From Allorhizocola rhizosphaerae (GTDB lineage Bacteria > Actinomycetota > Actinomycetes > Mycobacteriales > Micromonosporaceae), in NCBI RefSeq assembly GCF_003426775.1, contig NZ_QJUG01000036.1:1-50416 (forward strand): 50,416 nucleotides of DNA. Direction: 5' to 3'. The notes below the pieces were generated by a model, which had not been told where the DNA came from, ran no database searches, and was given only the letters and a program-made list of their open reading frames with translations. The position numbers and the translations under genes were made by a program. Shown here piece after piece: positions 1-8,670 of the stretch (position 1 is the stretch's first letter; every line of letters starts with the position of its first letter).

Positions 1-742
1 TGTCGATCGTGCGCAGGAACCGCAGGAACTCGTCATGCCGATGCCGGGTGAAGCATTTGCCGATCACCTTGCCAGTCAACACGTCCAACGCCGCGAACAA
101 CGTTGTGGTGCCGTGCCGCTTGTAGTCATGCGTCATCGTGCCGACCCGGCCCGGTTTGAGCGGCAGGCTGGGCTGCGTCCGGTCCAAGGCCTGGATCTGG
201 CTTTTCTCATCCATGCAGAAAACCACCGCTTGATCGGGCGGGTTCAGATACAGCCCGACCACATCAACAAGTTTCTCCTCGAACCGCTTGTCGGTCGACA
301 GCTTGAACGTCTCTGTCAGGTGCGGCTTGAGCCCTCGCGCCGACCACACCCGCTGCACTGTGGCCGGGCTGACCCCGGCCGCCTTGGCCATCGCCCGGCA
401 CGACCACTGCGTGGCACCGGCCGGCAGGTGATGCAACGTCAAATCCACAATCCGATCGATGGTCTCCTGCGGGATCGTCGGTCTGCGGCCCCGACCCGGG
501 GCCACCTTGCCCATATCCGACAAACCATGCTCAGCGAACTCGGCACGCCAGGCCAGCACCGTCGGCCGCGACACTCCCACCAGCACCGCGATGTCGTTGT
601 TGGACACCCCATCAGCGGCATGCAACAACACCTGCGCCCGCTGCACCAGGCGATGCGCCGCCGTACGCGAGCGGGCCAACGACTCCAACACCTCACGCTG
701 ACCATCCAACAAAGACAACGGCGCAGCCGGCGGACGACTCAT
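1..742 (-). CDS. IS630-family transposase, 3' end beyond window
   Basis: The reading frame starts with ATG at 742 ([12 protein letters not shown]) and stays open to the left edge, so the C-terminal part is missing. The N-terminal third is a helix-turn-helix region ([20 protein letters not shown]) followed by a second HTH-like linker ([19 protein letters not shown]). The central part has the DDE transposase block typical of IS630/Tc1 relatives: [20 protein letters not shown] holds the first catalytic Asp, and [17 protein letters not shown] holds the second. The last visible residues, [14 protein letters not shown], match the stretch before the third acidic residue in this family. About 247 codons are visible of a usual 340-380. 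The family call is confident. Whether the element is intact cannot be judged because the end is cut. Confidence 0.9.
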   Translation of the reverse strand, partial: MSRPPAAPLSLLDGQREVLESLARSRTAAHRLVQRAQVLLHAADGVSNNDIAVLVGVSRPTVLAWRAEFAEHGLSDMGKVAPGRGRRPTIPQETIDRIVDLTLHHLPAGATQWSCRAMAKAAGVSPATVQRVWSARGLKPHLTETFKLSTDKRFEEKLVDVVGLYLNPPDQAVVFCMDEKSQIQALDRTQPSLPLKPGRVGTMTHDYKRHGTTTLFAALDVLTGKVIGKCFTRHRHDEFLRFLRTID

Positions 743-910
743 GGTCCGCAGCCTACCAACCACAACCTATTTACGAGACATCACACTAGATCCACTGGGC
801 CGCCGGCGCCGAACGCTTTCGGGACCGGCAAGAGGGAAGCGAACGAAACGATCGCACGGTCGGCGGCATGAGCGGATGCAATTCCAGCCTGTGGTTGCTC
901 CGAGCGCGGT

Positions 911-1777
911 TTAGCAGGAGCGCCAGGCACCGGGCGGATGTTCGGGTGTCGCCAGATCGGCGACCATCCCGAAATGATCAGTGGCCCACACCTTGTCGAC
1001 CGGTTCGTCGAAGGCCAGCCGGCAGTCGACGATGTCCAGGGTCGGGCCGTGGATGCCGCAACGAACCATGACGTAGTCGATGCGGCGTCCCAGCTCCAGT
1101 GACATCTCGCCGGCCTGCACGAGTGGGTTCAGCGGTGTGAACGTGTGGCCGGGTTCGTCTGGGTGTATCGCCGACCAGGCATCGCGGTACGCGACGCTGC
1201 GCCGGCACAGCGACTGCTTGCCGGTCCAGAACCTCATGCTGGCAGAGTCCGGAGTGTCATCGAAATCCCCGGCCAACACCACGTGCATGTCCCGGCCGGC
1301 GAGTTGCTCTTCGATGAACTCGGCACAGGCGACGGCTTGCAGTTCACGTTCGTAGGCGTAACCCACGTGGTAGGTCGGCTTGTGGTGAACGAACAGCAAG
1401 GGTCCGATCGGCGGCGGCGTTTCGATCTGGGCCACGACGGCGGCGCACCATGGCAGGTCCACGCGGCGGGTGACGTGCAGATCGACCTCACGCACCGTAC
1501 CGACCGGCCACCGGCTGGCCAGAGCAGCGCCGACGCCGTCAGCAGAGCGCCCGGAGTGGCGAACGATGTGATAGTCAGGGCCGAGCAGGTCCGGAGCTTG
1601 GTCATAGCCATTACCCCAGACCGTTTCCTGCAGGGCGACCAGGTCCGGACGCAAGCTTGCCAGGCCCGCCTTTAACACCGAACGACGACGTTGCCAGTCG
1701 GCATGATCCGGCGAAAGCAGATTGAGGGTCATGACCCTCAGATGAGCTGGCCTCGCGCTGTCGTCAAACTCCGCCAT
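911..1777 (-). CDS. Endonuclease/exonuclease/phosphatase (EEP) superfamily protein
   Basis: A 288-residue protein with the EEP (DNase I-like) fold. The motifs appear in order: TLNLLSP with the metal-site Asn (about residue 19), LVALQET with the catalytic Glu (about 51), FVHHKPTYH, LAGDFDD (about 169-173) and the closing WATDHFGMVADL with the catalytic His. The usual GDFN motif reads GDFD, a tolerated variant. I chose ATG 1777 because homology begins soon after it. The frame extends upstream to 1897, but that part is low-complexity and looks untranslated. No signal peptide is visible, so it is probably cytoplasmic. The substrate (nucleic acid, phosphoinositide or another phosphodiester) cannot be told from sequence. 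It stands alone between the IS630 fragment and a divergent membrane gene. Confidence 0.8.
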   Translation of the reverse strand: MAEFDDSARPAHLRVMTLNLLSPDHADWQRRRSVLKAGLASLRPDLVALQETVWGNGYDQAPDLLGPDYHIVRHSGRSADGVGAALASRWPVGTVREVDLHVTRRVDLPWCAAVVAQIETPPPIGPLLFVHHKPTYHVGYAYERELQAVACAEFIEEQLAGRDMHVVLAGDFDDTPDSASMRFWTGKQSLCRRSVAYRDAWSAIHPDEPGHTFTPLNPLVQAGEMSLELGRRIDYVMVRCGIHGPTLDIVDCRLAFDEPVDKVWATDHFGMVADLATPEHPPGAWRSC

Positions 1778-1971
1778 ACAGATCAATAACCTGGAACCAA
1801 GCTGCCGAAACACCATCCGCACATCGGACATGACCGCGCGACACGGTCCGCGGAGCGGGGGCCCTTCGGGATCAGCTGTACAGCAAGGGCTCCCCATTTT
1901 CCAAATGCGGCGACGAGCCCTACGCTCGGCAAGCTGCTGAATGGGCGGATGGTGGTGAAGGAGCAGTGACG

Positions 1972-2439
1972 ATGGATCAGCGACGTAGGCGCCTGGTTCA
2001 GCTCAATATCGCGGTGATCGTGTTTCACATCGTCACGACGGTGTTGTGCGTGGCGATGCGCTGGCCGGCACAGTTCGGCGGCGCGGGGGATCCCGACAAC
2101 GTTGCCTCGGAAATGTGGGTGCGAGGCACCGCCATCGGCGCGCCCGCAGTGTTGACCATCGTGCTGGCGTTGGCCACCCTGGCTGTGTCCAGGCCTGGCC
2201 GCGTCGGCGGCGTGGGCGCCGTCGTGATCGTCCTCGTATCGCTGCTGATCATTGTCGGCGGCAGTGGGGAGGCTTTCGGAGCGCCGAGCCCGGATGTGCC
2301 GACCGCAGTGCTGATCCTCAGCGGCGTGGTGAACGTTCTGCTCAGCCTCATCACGCTGTATCGCGTGTACCAGCTGACGCGCGAATTCTCCGAAGGTCAA
2401 GGGTTTGGATCTGAGACAGGTCAGGGCTCGTCCTATTAG
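1972..2439 (+). CDS. Four-TM small membrane protein, unknown function
   Basis: A 155-residue integral membrane protein with about four hydrophobic segments: near residues 12-29 (AVIVFHIVTTVLCVAM), 54-73, 80-98 and 108-126. A short N-terminal cluster MDQRRRR suggests a cytoplasmic N-terminus. I prefer ATG 1972 to the in-frame GTG 1966 because the AAGGAG at 1958-1963 is 8 nt from the ATG and only about 2 nt from the GTG. The C-terminal tail is soluble and Gly/Ser-rich. I recognise no family. It reads away from the EEP gene, so the two may share the 1778-1971 promoter region. Confidence 0.65.
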   Translation: MDQRRRRLVQLNIAVIVFHIVTTVLCVAMRWPAQFGGAGDPDNVASEMWVRGTAIGAPAVLTIVLALATLAVSRPGRVGGVGAVVIVLVSLLIIVGGSGEAFGAPSPDVPTAVLILSGVVNVLLSLITLYRVYQLTREFSEGQGFGSETGQGSSY

Positions 2440-2616
2440 GCCTCTCGTATGAGAAGCGCGATTTCGAGCGTCATGGCTGAAGATCGCTTACGGTCAGCAC
2501 GCTCGACGATCCCTTCTCGGACACCGTGAACGTGCGCATCGCGGCATGACAGGATGGTGCCGTCAAGGCAAGCCTGTTCGCCTGAGCACCGCCGATACAC
2601 AGCAGCCAAGGATGTC

Positions 2617-2898
2617 ATGAAACGTCGATACGCCGTAAACTGGCCCACCTCGCGGCGGCACCGCCTTGGGAGCCGCGTCCGGCTGTTTCGCAGCGTCCAA
2701 CTCAACCTGGTCGGCTGGTCGGCGTTCGTGGCGCTGTGCCTGGCCGGTGCTGGGGTCGGATATGCCGGTAGCCGGCTCGTTGACCTACCGGTTCAGTTGG
2801 GTACCGCCGCAGGAGCCTTGGTTGTCCTGGCCGGCCTGCTCGTCCTCGATCGACGGCGGTGGGGCCAGCTGCACGCTCGCGGTGCATCTAACCGCTGA
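2617..2898 (+). CDS. Small two-TM membrane protein, unknown
   Basis: A 93-residue protein with two hydrophobic helices (about residues 28-48, WSAFVALCLAGAGVGYAGSR, and 56-73, AAGALVVLAGLLVLDRRRWG) separated by a short loop. The N-terminus is very basic (MKRRYAVN...RRHRLGSR), giving a positive-inside topology. The ATG at 2617 is preceded by AAGGA at about 2609-2613. The frame extends upstream to 2554 without a good ribosome site. The gene lies just before the IS110 left end and may be unrelated to it. No family recognised. Confidence 0.5.
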   Translation: MKRRYAVNWPTSRRHRLGSRVRLFRSVQLNLVGWSAFVALCLAGAGVGYAGSRLVDLPVQLGTAAGALVVLAGLLVLDRRRWGQLHARGASNR

Positions 2899-2939
2899 CC
2901 TTATCCAGCAGCCCTCACACCCGTCGAACGTCCACTCAT

Positions 2940-3171
2940 CGGCTTCTTATCGACTGGTGTTACGACCAGTGTCTGGCCGGGCACATGGTCGAGGTGACCA
3001 GCAGGATCGCTCTCTCATCGGCTGCCCACCGGAAAGTGTTGGTGTGGCTCTCATTTGGCATGCGTCCTGCCGGTCACCGCGGCGTGGAGAGGCTCGAGAG
3101 GGGTATGCCCGACTTCAAGAAGCGCTGCCCTCCCGCCGATTCCAGCTGGAGCCGGGTTCGAGGAGGGCGCC
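2940..3171 (+). ncRNA. Putative IS110 bridge-RNA region (left end)
   Basis: This non-coding segment sits directly upstream of the IS110 recombinase, where IS110-group elements encode the bridge RNA that pairs with donor and target DNA. Its first 86 nt recur at 14201-14286 with 79/86 identity and no gaps. Near the start ACTGGT-GTTACG-ACCAGT (about 2955-2972) can form a six-base-pair stem. In the second copy the right arm is ACCGGT, which keeps pairing through a G-U wobble. Conservation outside any open frame and this structure-preserving change argue for an RNA. The binding loops were not mapped. Confidence 0.5.
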
Positions 3172-4379
3172 ATGGGGCGAGTCATCATCGGCATGGATCC
3201 GCACAAGCGATCCGCCACCATAGAGATCATCAACGATCGGGAGCAGGTCCTGGCTCAGGGCCGGTTCAACACTGACACCGCCGGCTACCAGGCGATGCTC
3301 AAACTCGGCCGAAGGCACAAGGATCGGATCTGGGCAGTAGAAGGCTGCAACGGCATCGGTCGCCATATCGCCCAAACGCCTGGTCGCCGATGGCGAAACC
3401 GTGGTAGACGTGCCGTCGAAACTCTCGGCGCGGGCGCGGGTCTTCGCCACCGGCCAGGGCCGCAAAACCGATCCTGTCGACGCTCACTCGGTGGCGGTGG
3501 TCGCCCTGCGCACCAAGGGTTTACGGCGTATCGTCGCCGACGACACCGCAGCGGCGTTGCGGCTGCTGGTCGACCGCCGCGACACTCTGGGTCGGGCTCG
3601 TACCGAGCTGGTGTCGCGGCTGCATCACCTGCTGCTGGAACTGGTCCCCGGTGGAGCCAAGAAATTCCTGTCCGCGCTGCAAGCCCGTGCCCTGCTCAAC
3701 ACCGTCAGACCATGACATCGTCGGGCGTACCCGCAGGCAGCTGGCCTCGGAGCTGATTACCGAGCTGGCCGTCATCGACAAGAAGATCAAGACGGCCAAC
3801 AGGCAGCTGACCGAGTTGGTCGCCGCGACGGGCGGTAATCTGTTGCGACTCAATGGGATTGGCCCGTCCGGCGCCGCGAGGCTACTCGGCGACATCGTTG
3901 ACATCAGCCGCTTCGCCGACCGTGGTCATTTTGCTTCCTGGAACGGCACCGCATCCCTGGAAGCGTCCTCCGGCAATCAGCAACGCCACCGGCTCTCACG
4001 CGCCGGTAACCGTCGTATCAACCGGGTCCTGCACATCATGGCTGTCGTCCAGCTACGCCACGACACCGAAGGCCGCCGATATTTCCGGCGCAAACTCGCC
4101 GCCGGCAAAACAGCGATGGAAGCCATGCGCGCCGTGAAACGCCGACTATCCAACGTGGTCTACCAACAGATGCTCACCGACGCCAAGACGAGTCCGGGAG
4201 GGCAACCGGGGGCGACTCTGACATCCAGCGCGGTCGGCTCAACCCCGACAGCCGACTCTTCGGATAAGCCACTTCCCGGACTCGACAACCACGATACGCC
4301 GCCACAGACACCGGCGCTGACCAGCACTGTCACCCGAACGGCAGCACCATCGCGAAGAAGATCACTCTCAACCTCTTGA
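3172..4379 (+). pseudogene. IS110-family DEDD recombinase, two frameshifts
   Basis: Translation starts at ATG 3172 behind a strong AGGAGG (3161-3166). The N-terminal RuvC-like DEDD domain begins VIIGMDPHKRSATIEI (first Asp) and continues AVEGCNGIGRHIAQ. An extra A in the AAA run at 3374-3376 shifts the frame. The protein then continues from VVDVPSKLSARARVF (DPVDAHSVAVVAL). A second one-base insertion near 3710-3713, just after NTVRP, moves it to the third frame, where RTRRQLASELITEL leads into the C-terminal Tnp20 domain (LLRLNGIGPSGAARLLG, FASWNGTASLEASSG, RAGNRRINRVLH). Removing both bases restores a protein of about 400 residues, the usual family length. The two independent lesions make this a decayed gene unless they are assembly errors. 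Confidence 0.85.
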
Positions 4380-4613
4380 CACAGAGGGGAGCCATGAGCG
4401 GACGTTCATCGGCGATCTCGTCCAGACCGTTTCGTACGAAGCGGGTTCGCCCGCTGGCCTGGGCTCACGAGGCCGCGCCGGCCGCAGGACCAGTGCGGGC
4501 TTGTCTCCGACTAGCGTCAAGCCGACTTTGATCGAGGGAACCCGCGGGAGCCGAAGCTTGGACCGGCAAGGCCTAATCCGATGGTCGACTGCGCACCGCC
4601 ACCCTGGGGATAG

Positions 4614-5371
4614 GTGACGGTATATGAGAGGCGCTGGCCCAGGCCGGCGGGCGCCAGCGAGATCACCCTGCAGGACGTCTGTTTCGCCTACGGCGAGGCC
4701 CGCGTCCTCAACGGCGTGACCCTGACGCTGCGACCCGGCGAGGTGATCGCGGTCGTTGGCGTGAACGGGGCGGGCAAGACCACCCTGGCCAAGCTGCTCA
4801 CCGGTCAATATCAGCCGGACGGCGGCACCATGGTGACCGAGCCAGCGGCGTACGCGGTCTATCAGGACTTCAACCGTTACGAGCTGAGTGCGTACGAAAA
4901 CATCAGGATCGCGGCGCCGGCGGCGACACGGCAGCAGGTCGGGGCCGCGGCGGCCGCGGTTGACGCGACCGCGATGATCGAACGGCTGACCAAGGGCTGG
5001 GAGACCGCGCTCTCGCCCAAATATGCTGACGGCAGCGACCTGTCCGGCGGCCAGTGGCAGAAGATCGCGCTGGCCCGGGCGGCGCTGGCGGCCGCGTGCG
5101 GGGCCCGGCTGCTGGTGCTCGACGAGCCCACCGCCAACCTGGACATCGAGGCCGAGTTGGAGGCCTTCGACCGCAATCCGCGAGGTGCGCGGGGAGGCGA
5201 CCGTCTTGCTGATCTCCCACCGGTTCTCCACCGTGCGCAAGGCGGACCGGATCGTGGTGCTCTCCGGCGGCCGGATCACCGAGGGAGGCACGCACGACGA
5301 ACTGCTCGCCGCGGGCGGCGAATACGCGCATGTTCCCCTTCCAGGCTCGGCAGTTCAAGGTGAGCCGGTGA
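4614..5371 (+). pseudogene. Decayed ABC half-transporter 1 (NBD only, frameshifted)
   Basis: This is a nucleotide-binding domain without its membrane domain. It has Walker A GVNGAGKTT, Q-loop YQDFNRY, signature LSGGQWQK and Walker [13 protein letters not shown]. The frame is lost near 5170-5180, where LEAFDRN shifts, and the H-loop [10 protein letters not shown] appears in the next frame. A further shift near 5325 is needed to reach [13 protein letters not shown]-stop at 5371. The start shown (GTG 4614) is only the open frame; about 330 residues of transmembrane domain are absent. The intact equivalent is the gene at 40899-42740, which ends in the same way (YAAMFTIQAERF). It overlaps the next pseudogene by 4 nt (GTGA), the same coupling seen in the intact pair. 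Confidence 0.8.
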
Positions 5372-6589
5372 GGGGCGCCGAGATCCGCACGCTGCTGGTC
5401 GTGCTGCCGCTGTTCGCGGTGCCGTCGATGCTGCTTACCCGGGTCGGCGCGCGTCGCACCGAGGCGGCCACGGCGAAGACCGCCGAGCGTCTGCGGGCCC
5501 AGCAGCACCTGTTCACGATGATCACGGAGGCGAACCCGGCCAAGGAGCTGCGCCTGGGAACCTCCGGCGCGCACGCCGCCGGCATCGCACATCGCCTACG
5601 CGAGGCGCGCCGCGATCCTGTGGCGCAGCTCGGCCGCCGTCGGCGGTCTCACCCTGCTCGGCTCGCTGCTGTTCGTCGTGGCCTTCCTCGGCGCGCTCTA
5701 CCTCACCAGCCGGCTGGCCCTCGCCAGCTCAGTCAGCCCCGGTGCGCTGCTGCTGGTGGCCACGCTCGGCAGCCAGATCAGGGGCCAGCTCGAGCTGCTC
5801 TCGTACGCGATCGGCTCCTCCGCCCGCGGCCTCACCATGATCGGCCACTATCGCTGGTTGCGCGACCTCTACCAGGCAGGCACGGGCGGCACGCTCGCCG
5901 CTCCCGACCGGCTCCACGACGGCATCACCCTGGCCGGCGTCAACTTCTCCTACGGCGGCCCGCCGGTGCTGCACGACATCGACCTGCACCTCCCGGCCGG
6001 AGCGACGGTCGCGCTCGTCGGCGACCACGGCAGCGGCAAGACCACGCTGGTCAAACTGCTGTGCGGCTTCCAGCGGCCCACCACCGGCACCATCACCGTG
6101 GACGGACAATCCCTCACCCAGATCGACCCCAAGGCGTGGCGGGAGCGGGTGACCTCGGCCTTCCAGGACTTCAGCCGCTTCCCGTTCCTAGCCGGCGAGG
6201 CCGTCGGCGTCGGCAACCTTCCACAGATGCACGACATCACGGAGGCCGCCGACAAGGGCGGCGCCACCCAGGTCTTCGCCCGCCTGCCCGAGGGCGACCA
6301 GACCCGGCTGGGCAAGGCCCTCGGCGACGGCGTCGAACTGTCCGGCGGTCAATGGCAGAAGATCGCCCTGTCACGGGCGTTCATGCGCACCACGCCGTTG
6401 CTGGCCGTACTCGACGAGTCTACCGCCGCACTGGACGCGGCCAGCGAATACGACGTCTACCAGCGGTACGCCGAAGCGGCGCAGCGATGGCAGCAGGCCA
6501 CCGGCGGCATCATCCTCGTCGTCGATGCCGGAAATCTTCCCCCAACATCAGCCCGCAAGGCCGTTTACATGCGAAAACGCCAGGCCTAG
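5368..6589 (+). pseudogene. Decayed ABC half-transporter 2 (internal deletion, frameshift)
   Basis: The frame opens at GTG 5368, overlapping the preceding stop. It enters directly into the middle of the membrane domain ([33 protein letters not shown]), which aligns with about residue 165 onwards of the intact gene at 42737-44575, so about 150 N-terminal residues are gone. A frameshift near 5600-5670 joins it to [14 protein letters not shown] and the nucleotide-binding domain: Walker [11 protein letters not shown]-loop FQDFSRFPF, signature LSGGQWQK, Walker [14 protein letters not shown]. The Walker B catalytic Glu is kept, but the usual Pro after it is Ser. The normal H-loop (SHRFSTV) is missing: the tail reads [12 protein letters not shown] and then stops. 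It is non-functional. Confidence 0.8.
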
Positions 6590-6625
6590 CCTGGATAGGG
6601 AGGCTTCGAACACGGGGGGCTAGTG

Positions 6626-7243
6626 ATGAGCTATACCATCTCAGGAAACTATGTAGGCAGTTGCTCGTGTCTTGCCATATGCGGATGCCCGGTAGACGCG
6701 AAGCCCAGGGACGCCAAGGGCAGCGGGGAATGCCGGGGTATAACGGTATTTCACATAGCTGACGGAAGGCTCGATGACATCGATCTATCAGGCGTTGCCT
6801 TTGCGATGTATATCCGCCTTCCGTCCAACCTGACCTCGGGCAACTGGACCATCGGCCTAGTCGTCGACAGTGCAGCCAGCGCCGAGCAGGCCAGCAGCGT
6901 CGAAAAGATCCTCTCCGGGCAGGCGGGCGGTCCATTCGGCGAGCTTGCTCAGTTCATCGGCACATACGCCGGCATGGAACGGGCACATGTGTCGATCGCC
7001 GATGGAGAAAAGCCGTCGGCAACGATCGAAGGCAAGAGTGAGATCCAGTTCCAGCCGGTTCTCGGCGTCGATGGAGCGCCAACAACAGTCAAGAACGCGA
7101 TGTTCGGTTTCGCACCGGAGTACAAGATTGGCAGCAGCTCAGGCCATTCAGACGCATTCGGGATAACTTACGAACCGTCCTACGGTGAGGCTGCCGAGTT
7201 CATGTTCAGCACGGAAACGGCTGGATCAGTTCGCGGCCGCTAG
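6626..7243 (+). CDS. DUF1326 domain protein
   Basis: A 205-residue protein of the DUF1326 family. It starts with the typical [15 protein letters not shown]-x4-CGCPV cysteine cluster (Cys at about 14, 16, 20, 22), followed by the conserved core [23 protein letters not shown] and the [17 protein letters not shown] segment. ATG 6626 is used because GGGGGG at 6614-6619 is well spaced; GTG 6623 is adjacent. The biochemical role of the family is not established, but DUF1326 genes are often neighbours of DUF2182 membrane proteins, and one lies 255 bp away on the opposite strand. The Cys cluster suggests metal or thiol chemistry; that is inference. Confidence 0.8.
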   Translation: MSYTISGNYVGSCSCLAICGCPVDAKPRDAKGSGECRGITVFHIADGRLDDIDLSGVAFAMYIRLPSNLTSGNWTIGLVVDSAASAEQASSVEKILSGQAGGPFGELAQFIGTYAGMERAHVSIADGEKPSATIEGKSEIQFQPVLGVDGAPTTVKNAMFGFAPEYKIGSSSGHSDAFGITYEPSYGEAAEFMFSTETAGSVRGR

Positions 7244-7248
7244 ATGTA

Positions 7249-7566
7249 ATGGATCCAGAACCAGGTCTGTTCAGGACCGTCTTTTCACGAGGATCCCTGT
7301 CCAAATGCGTACCCATCGCGTTGTTGGTGGGCACCATCCTGTCGCTGGTAAACCAGGGGTCCCTGATAGCTGGCGGCGATGCCACCGTAGCGACATGGGT
7401 ACGCGTTTTCGTCAATTACCTGGTGCCGTTCTGTGTATCCAGCGCAGGTTACTTCAGCGGCCAGCGGGCGATTTCGCGGACCGGCGCAAACTCCTCGTCA
7501 CATGCCGCCACCGGTCGTTCGCAGACCCGGGAGCAGCCAGTCCTGGAATGGCGCCAGCACCGCTAG
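7249..7566 (+). CDS. NrtS-like small membrane protein
   Basis: A 105-residue protein whose first 70 residues match the NrtS family (nitrate/nitrite transporter component described in cyanobacteria). It has two membrane helices: LSKCVPIALLVGTILSLVNQGSL and VRVFVNYLVPFCVSSAGYFSG, with the characteristic NQG and YLVPFCV motifs. It begins 5 nt after the DUF1326 stop, so translation is probably coupled; no separate strong ribosome site is visible. The C-terminal 35 residues are polar and antisense to the end of the convergent DUF2182 gene (7498-8322), a 69-bp overlap. That tail may be non-native, reading past a lost stop. A transport role is inferred from the family only. Confidence 0.6.
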   Translation: MDPEPGLFRTVFSRGSLSKCVPIALLVGTILSLVNQGSLIAGGDATVATWVRVFVNYLVPFCVSSAGYFSGQRAISRTGANSSSHAATGRSQTREQPVLEWRQHR

Positions 7567-8322
7567 GATCAGGAAGACGACACCGGTCACCCGGGCGAGA
7601 TACGGTCCATACCGCCATAGCTTCTCCAGGAAGATCACCGCCGCGAGTGCTGCCACGGCGGGAATGTTCATGACTCCCAACGGAATCAACACCACCATCA
7701 GCGCCCAGCAGCAACCGACGCAGTATGCGCCATGGTGCAAGCCGACACGCAGATCGCGGGCCAGCCGCGGGAAGTTGGCGTATTTCATCAGCTGCGATAT
7801 CGGATCACGGCAATGGCGCAGGCAGATATGTTTCAGCGGCCCCAGCTGGTACAACCCGGCCAGCAGAAACGCTGCCGCACCAATCCAGCGCCCGGAATCC
7901 GGGTACCTATTCACCAGATGGCCGGTCAGCGCCAGCCCGCCATAGGCCATAAACCCGAACGCAGTCCAGGCCAGCAGATAACCTCCGATGAACTCAGTAA
8001 GGCGGAAAGCTTTGGCCCAACCCGACGACTGGCGCCCGATACCCTTGGCCCACGTCACCGCTACTGGAGCCATCGACGGCAGCATCATCGCCGCCATCAT
8101 GATCACCCAGAGCAGGAGGAAGGGCAGCAGCGCAATACCCATCGTTCCCGGGCCGACGCCCATCCCCCGGGCCTGCTGGTAAGTAATTACCCAGGCGAGA
8201 ACAGCGATCAAAACAAGCAGTACCCAGCTAAGGGCAAGGTCGCGGAGCGGCATCAGGGCGCCGGACCGGCCGGGACGCGAGAACCGGGATTCACGGTCGG
8301 CAGGAGTCCAGAATCGATGCAT
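7498..8322 (-). CDS. DUF2182 integral membrane protein
   Basis: A 274-residue polytopic membrane protein of the DUF2182 (predicted metal-binding membrane protein) family. Diagnostic motifs are the Met-rich helix WVIMMAAMMLPSMAPV (about residues 73-88), QLGPLKHICLRHCRDPI (about 162-178, with the CxxHC cluster) and HHGAYCVGCCWALM (about 195-208). There are roughly six to seven transmembrane helices. The ATG at 8322 sits behind GGGGGCGGG. Met- and Cys/His-lined helices suggest a transition metal such as copper; this is inference. It converges on the DUF1326/NrtS genes and overlaps the latter. Confidence 0.8.
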   Translation of the reverse strand: MHRFWTPADRESRFSRPGRSGALMPLRDLALSWVLLVLIAVLAWVITYQQARGMGVGPGTMGIALLPFLLLWVIMMAAMMLPSMAPVAVTWAKGIGRQSSGWAKAFRLTEFIGGYLLAWTAFGFMAYGGLALTGHLVNRYPDSGRWIGAAAFLLAGLYQLGPLKHICLRHCRDPISQLMKYANFPRLARDLRVGLHHGAYCVGCCWALMVVLIPLGVMNIPAVAALAAVIFLEKLWRYGPYLARVTGVVFLILAVLAPFQDWLLPGLRTTGGGM

Positions 8323-8626
8323 AACCCGCCCCCTGGCTGTCTTAACAGCAGCCTAGAGCAGCCCTGGCCCACCGCGGGCGCAAAGCAACGATCCGGTTCC
8401 CGGGTCCCATAAAGCCGTCCAGAGTGGCGAGCCCAGGGCTGGGTGATCATGGTGGTGACCGGGTCCCGTTAGTGGCAACGGTTCCCCGTGACCTCAGTTG
8501 CCGTGAACAGCCGTATGGACAATCCCGATCGCACGGTCGCGCGGGTCCTGCATTCCCGGCTCGCGGGACGGCTAGTGCCTCTTTCCTCCAGGCCGGTCAA
8601 GCGGCGCGAAACCGGGGCAGCGTAAT

Positions 8627-8654
8627 GCTCGGGGACGCCCGGTCGTCCCCGAGC
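8627..8654 (-). terminator. Hairpin 3' of the pseudo-trypsin gene
   Basis: Ten-base-pair perfect stem GCTCGGGGAC / GTCCCCGAGC with an 8-nt loop, ending 17 nt beyond the stop codon of the gene at 8671-10791. There is no U-run, as is usual for actinobacterial terminators. The rest of 8323-8670 shows no gene; it must hold the promoter of the DUF2182 gene. Confidence 0.6.
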
Positions 8655-8670
8655 AGGCCACGACGCCGGA

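Larger units (their letters stand above)
2940..4379 (+). mobile_element. IS110-group element, recombinase inactivated
   Basis: The element consists of a structured non-coding left end of about 230 bp (2940-3171) followed by a DEDD recombinase reading frame (3172-4379). This order, with the long non-coding segment 5' of the recombinase, is that of the IS110 group rather than IS1111. The left limit is set by the start of an 86-bp ungapped match to 14201-14286. The right limit is approximate, at the recombinase stop. IS110 elements lack conventional terminal inverted repeats and target duplications, so exact ends cannot be read off. The recombinase carries two one-base insertions, so the copy is probably immobile. 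Confidence 0.75.

Noticed and set aside
2436-2705. 89-codon minus-strand frame before the small membrane gene
   Set aside because: No recognised family, and it conflicts with the better supported plus-strand gene at 2617-2898.
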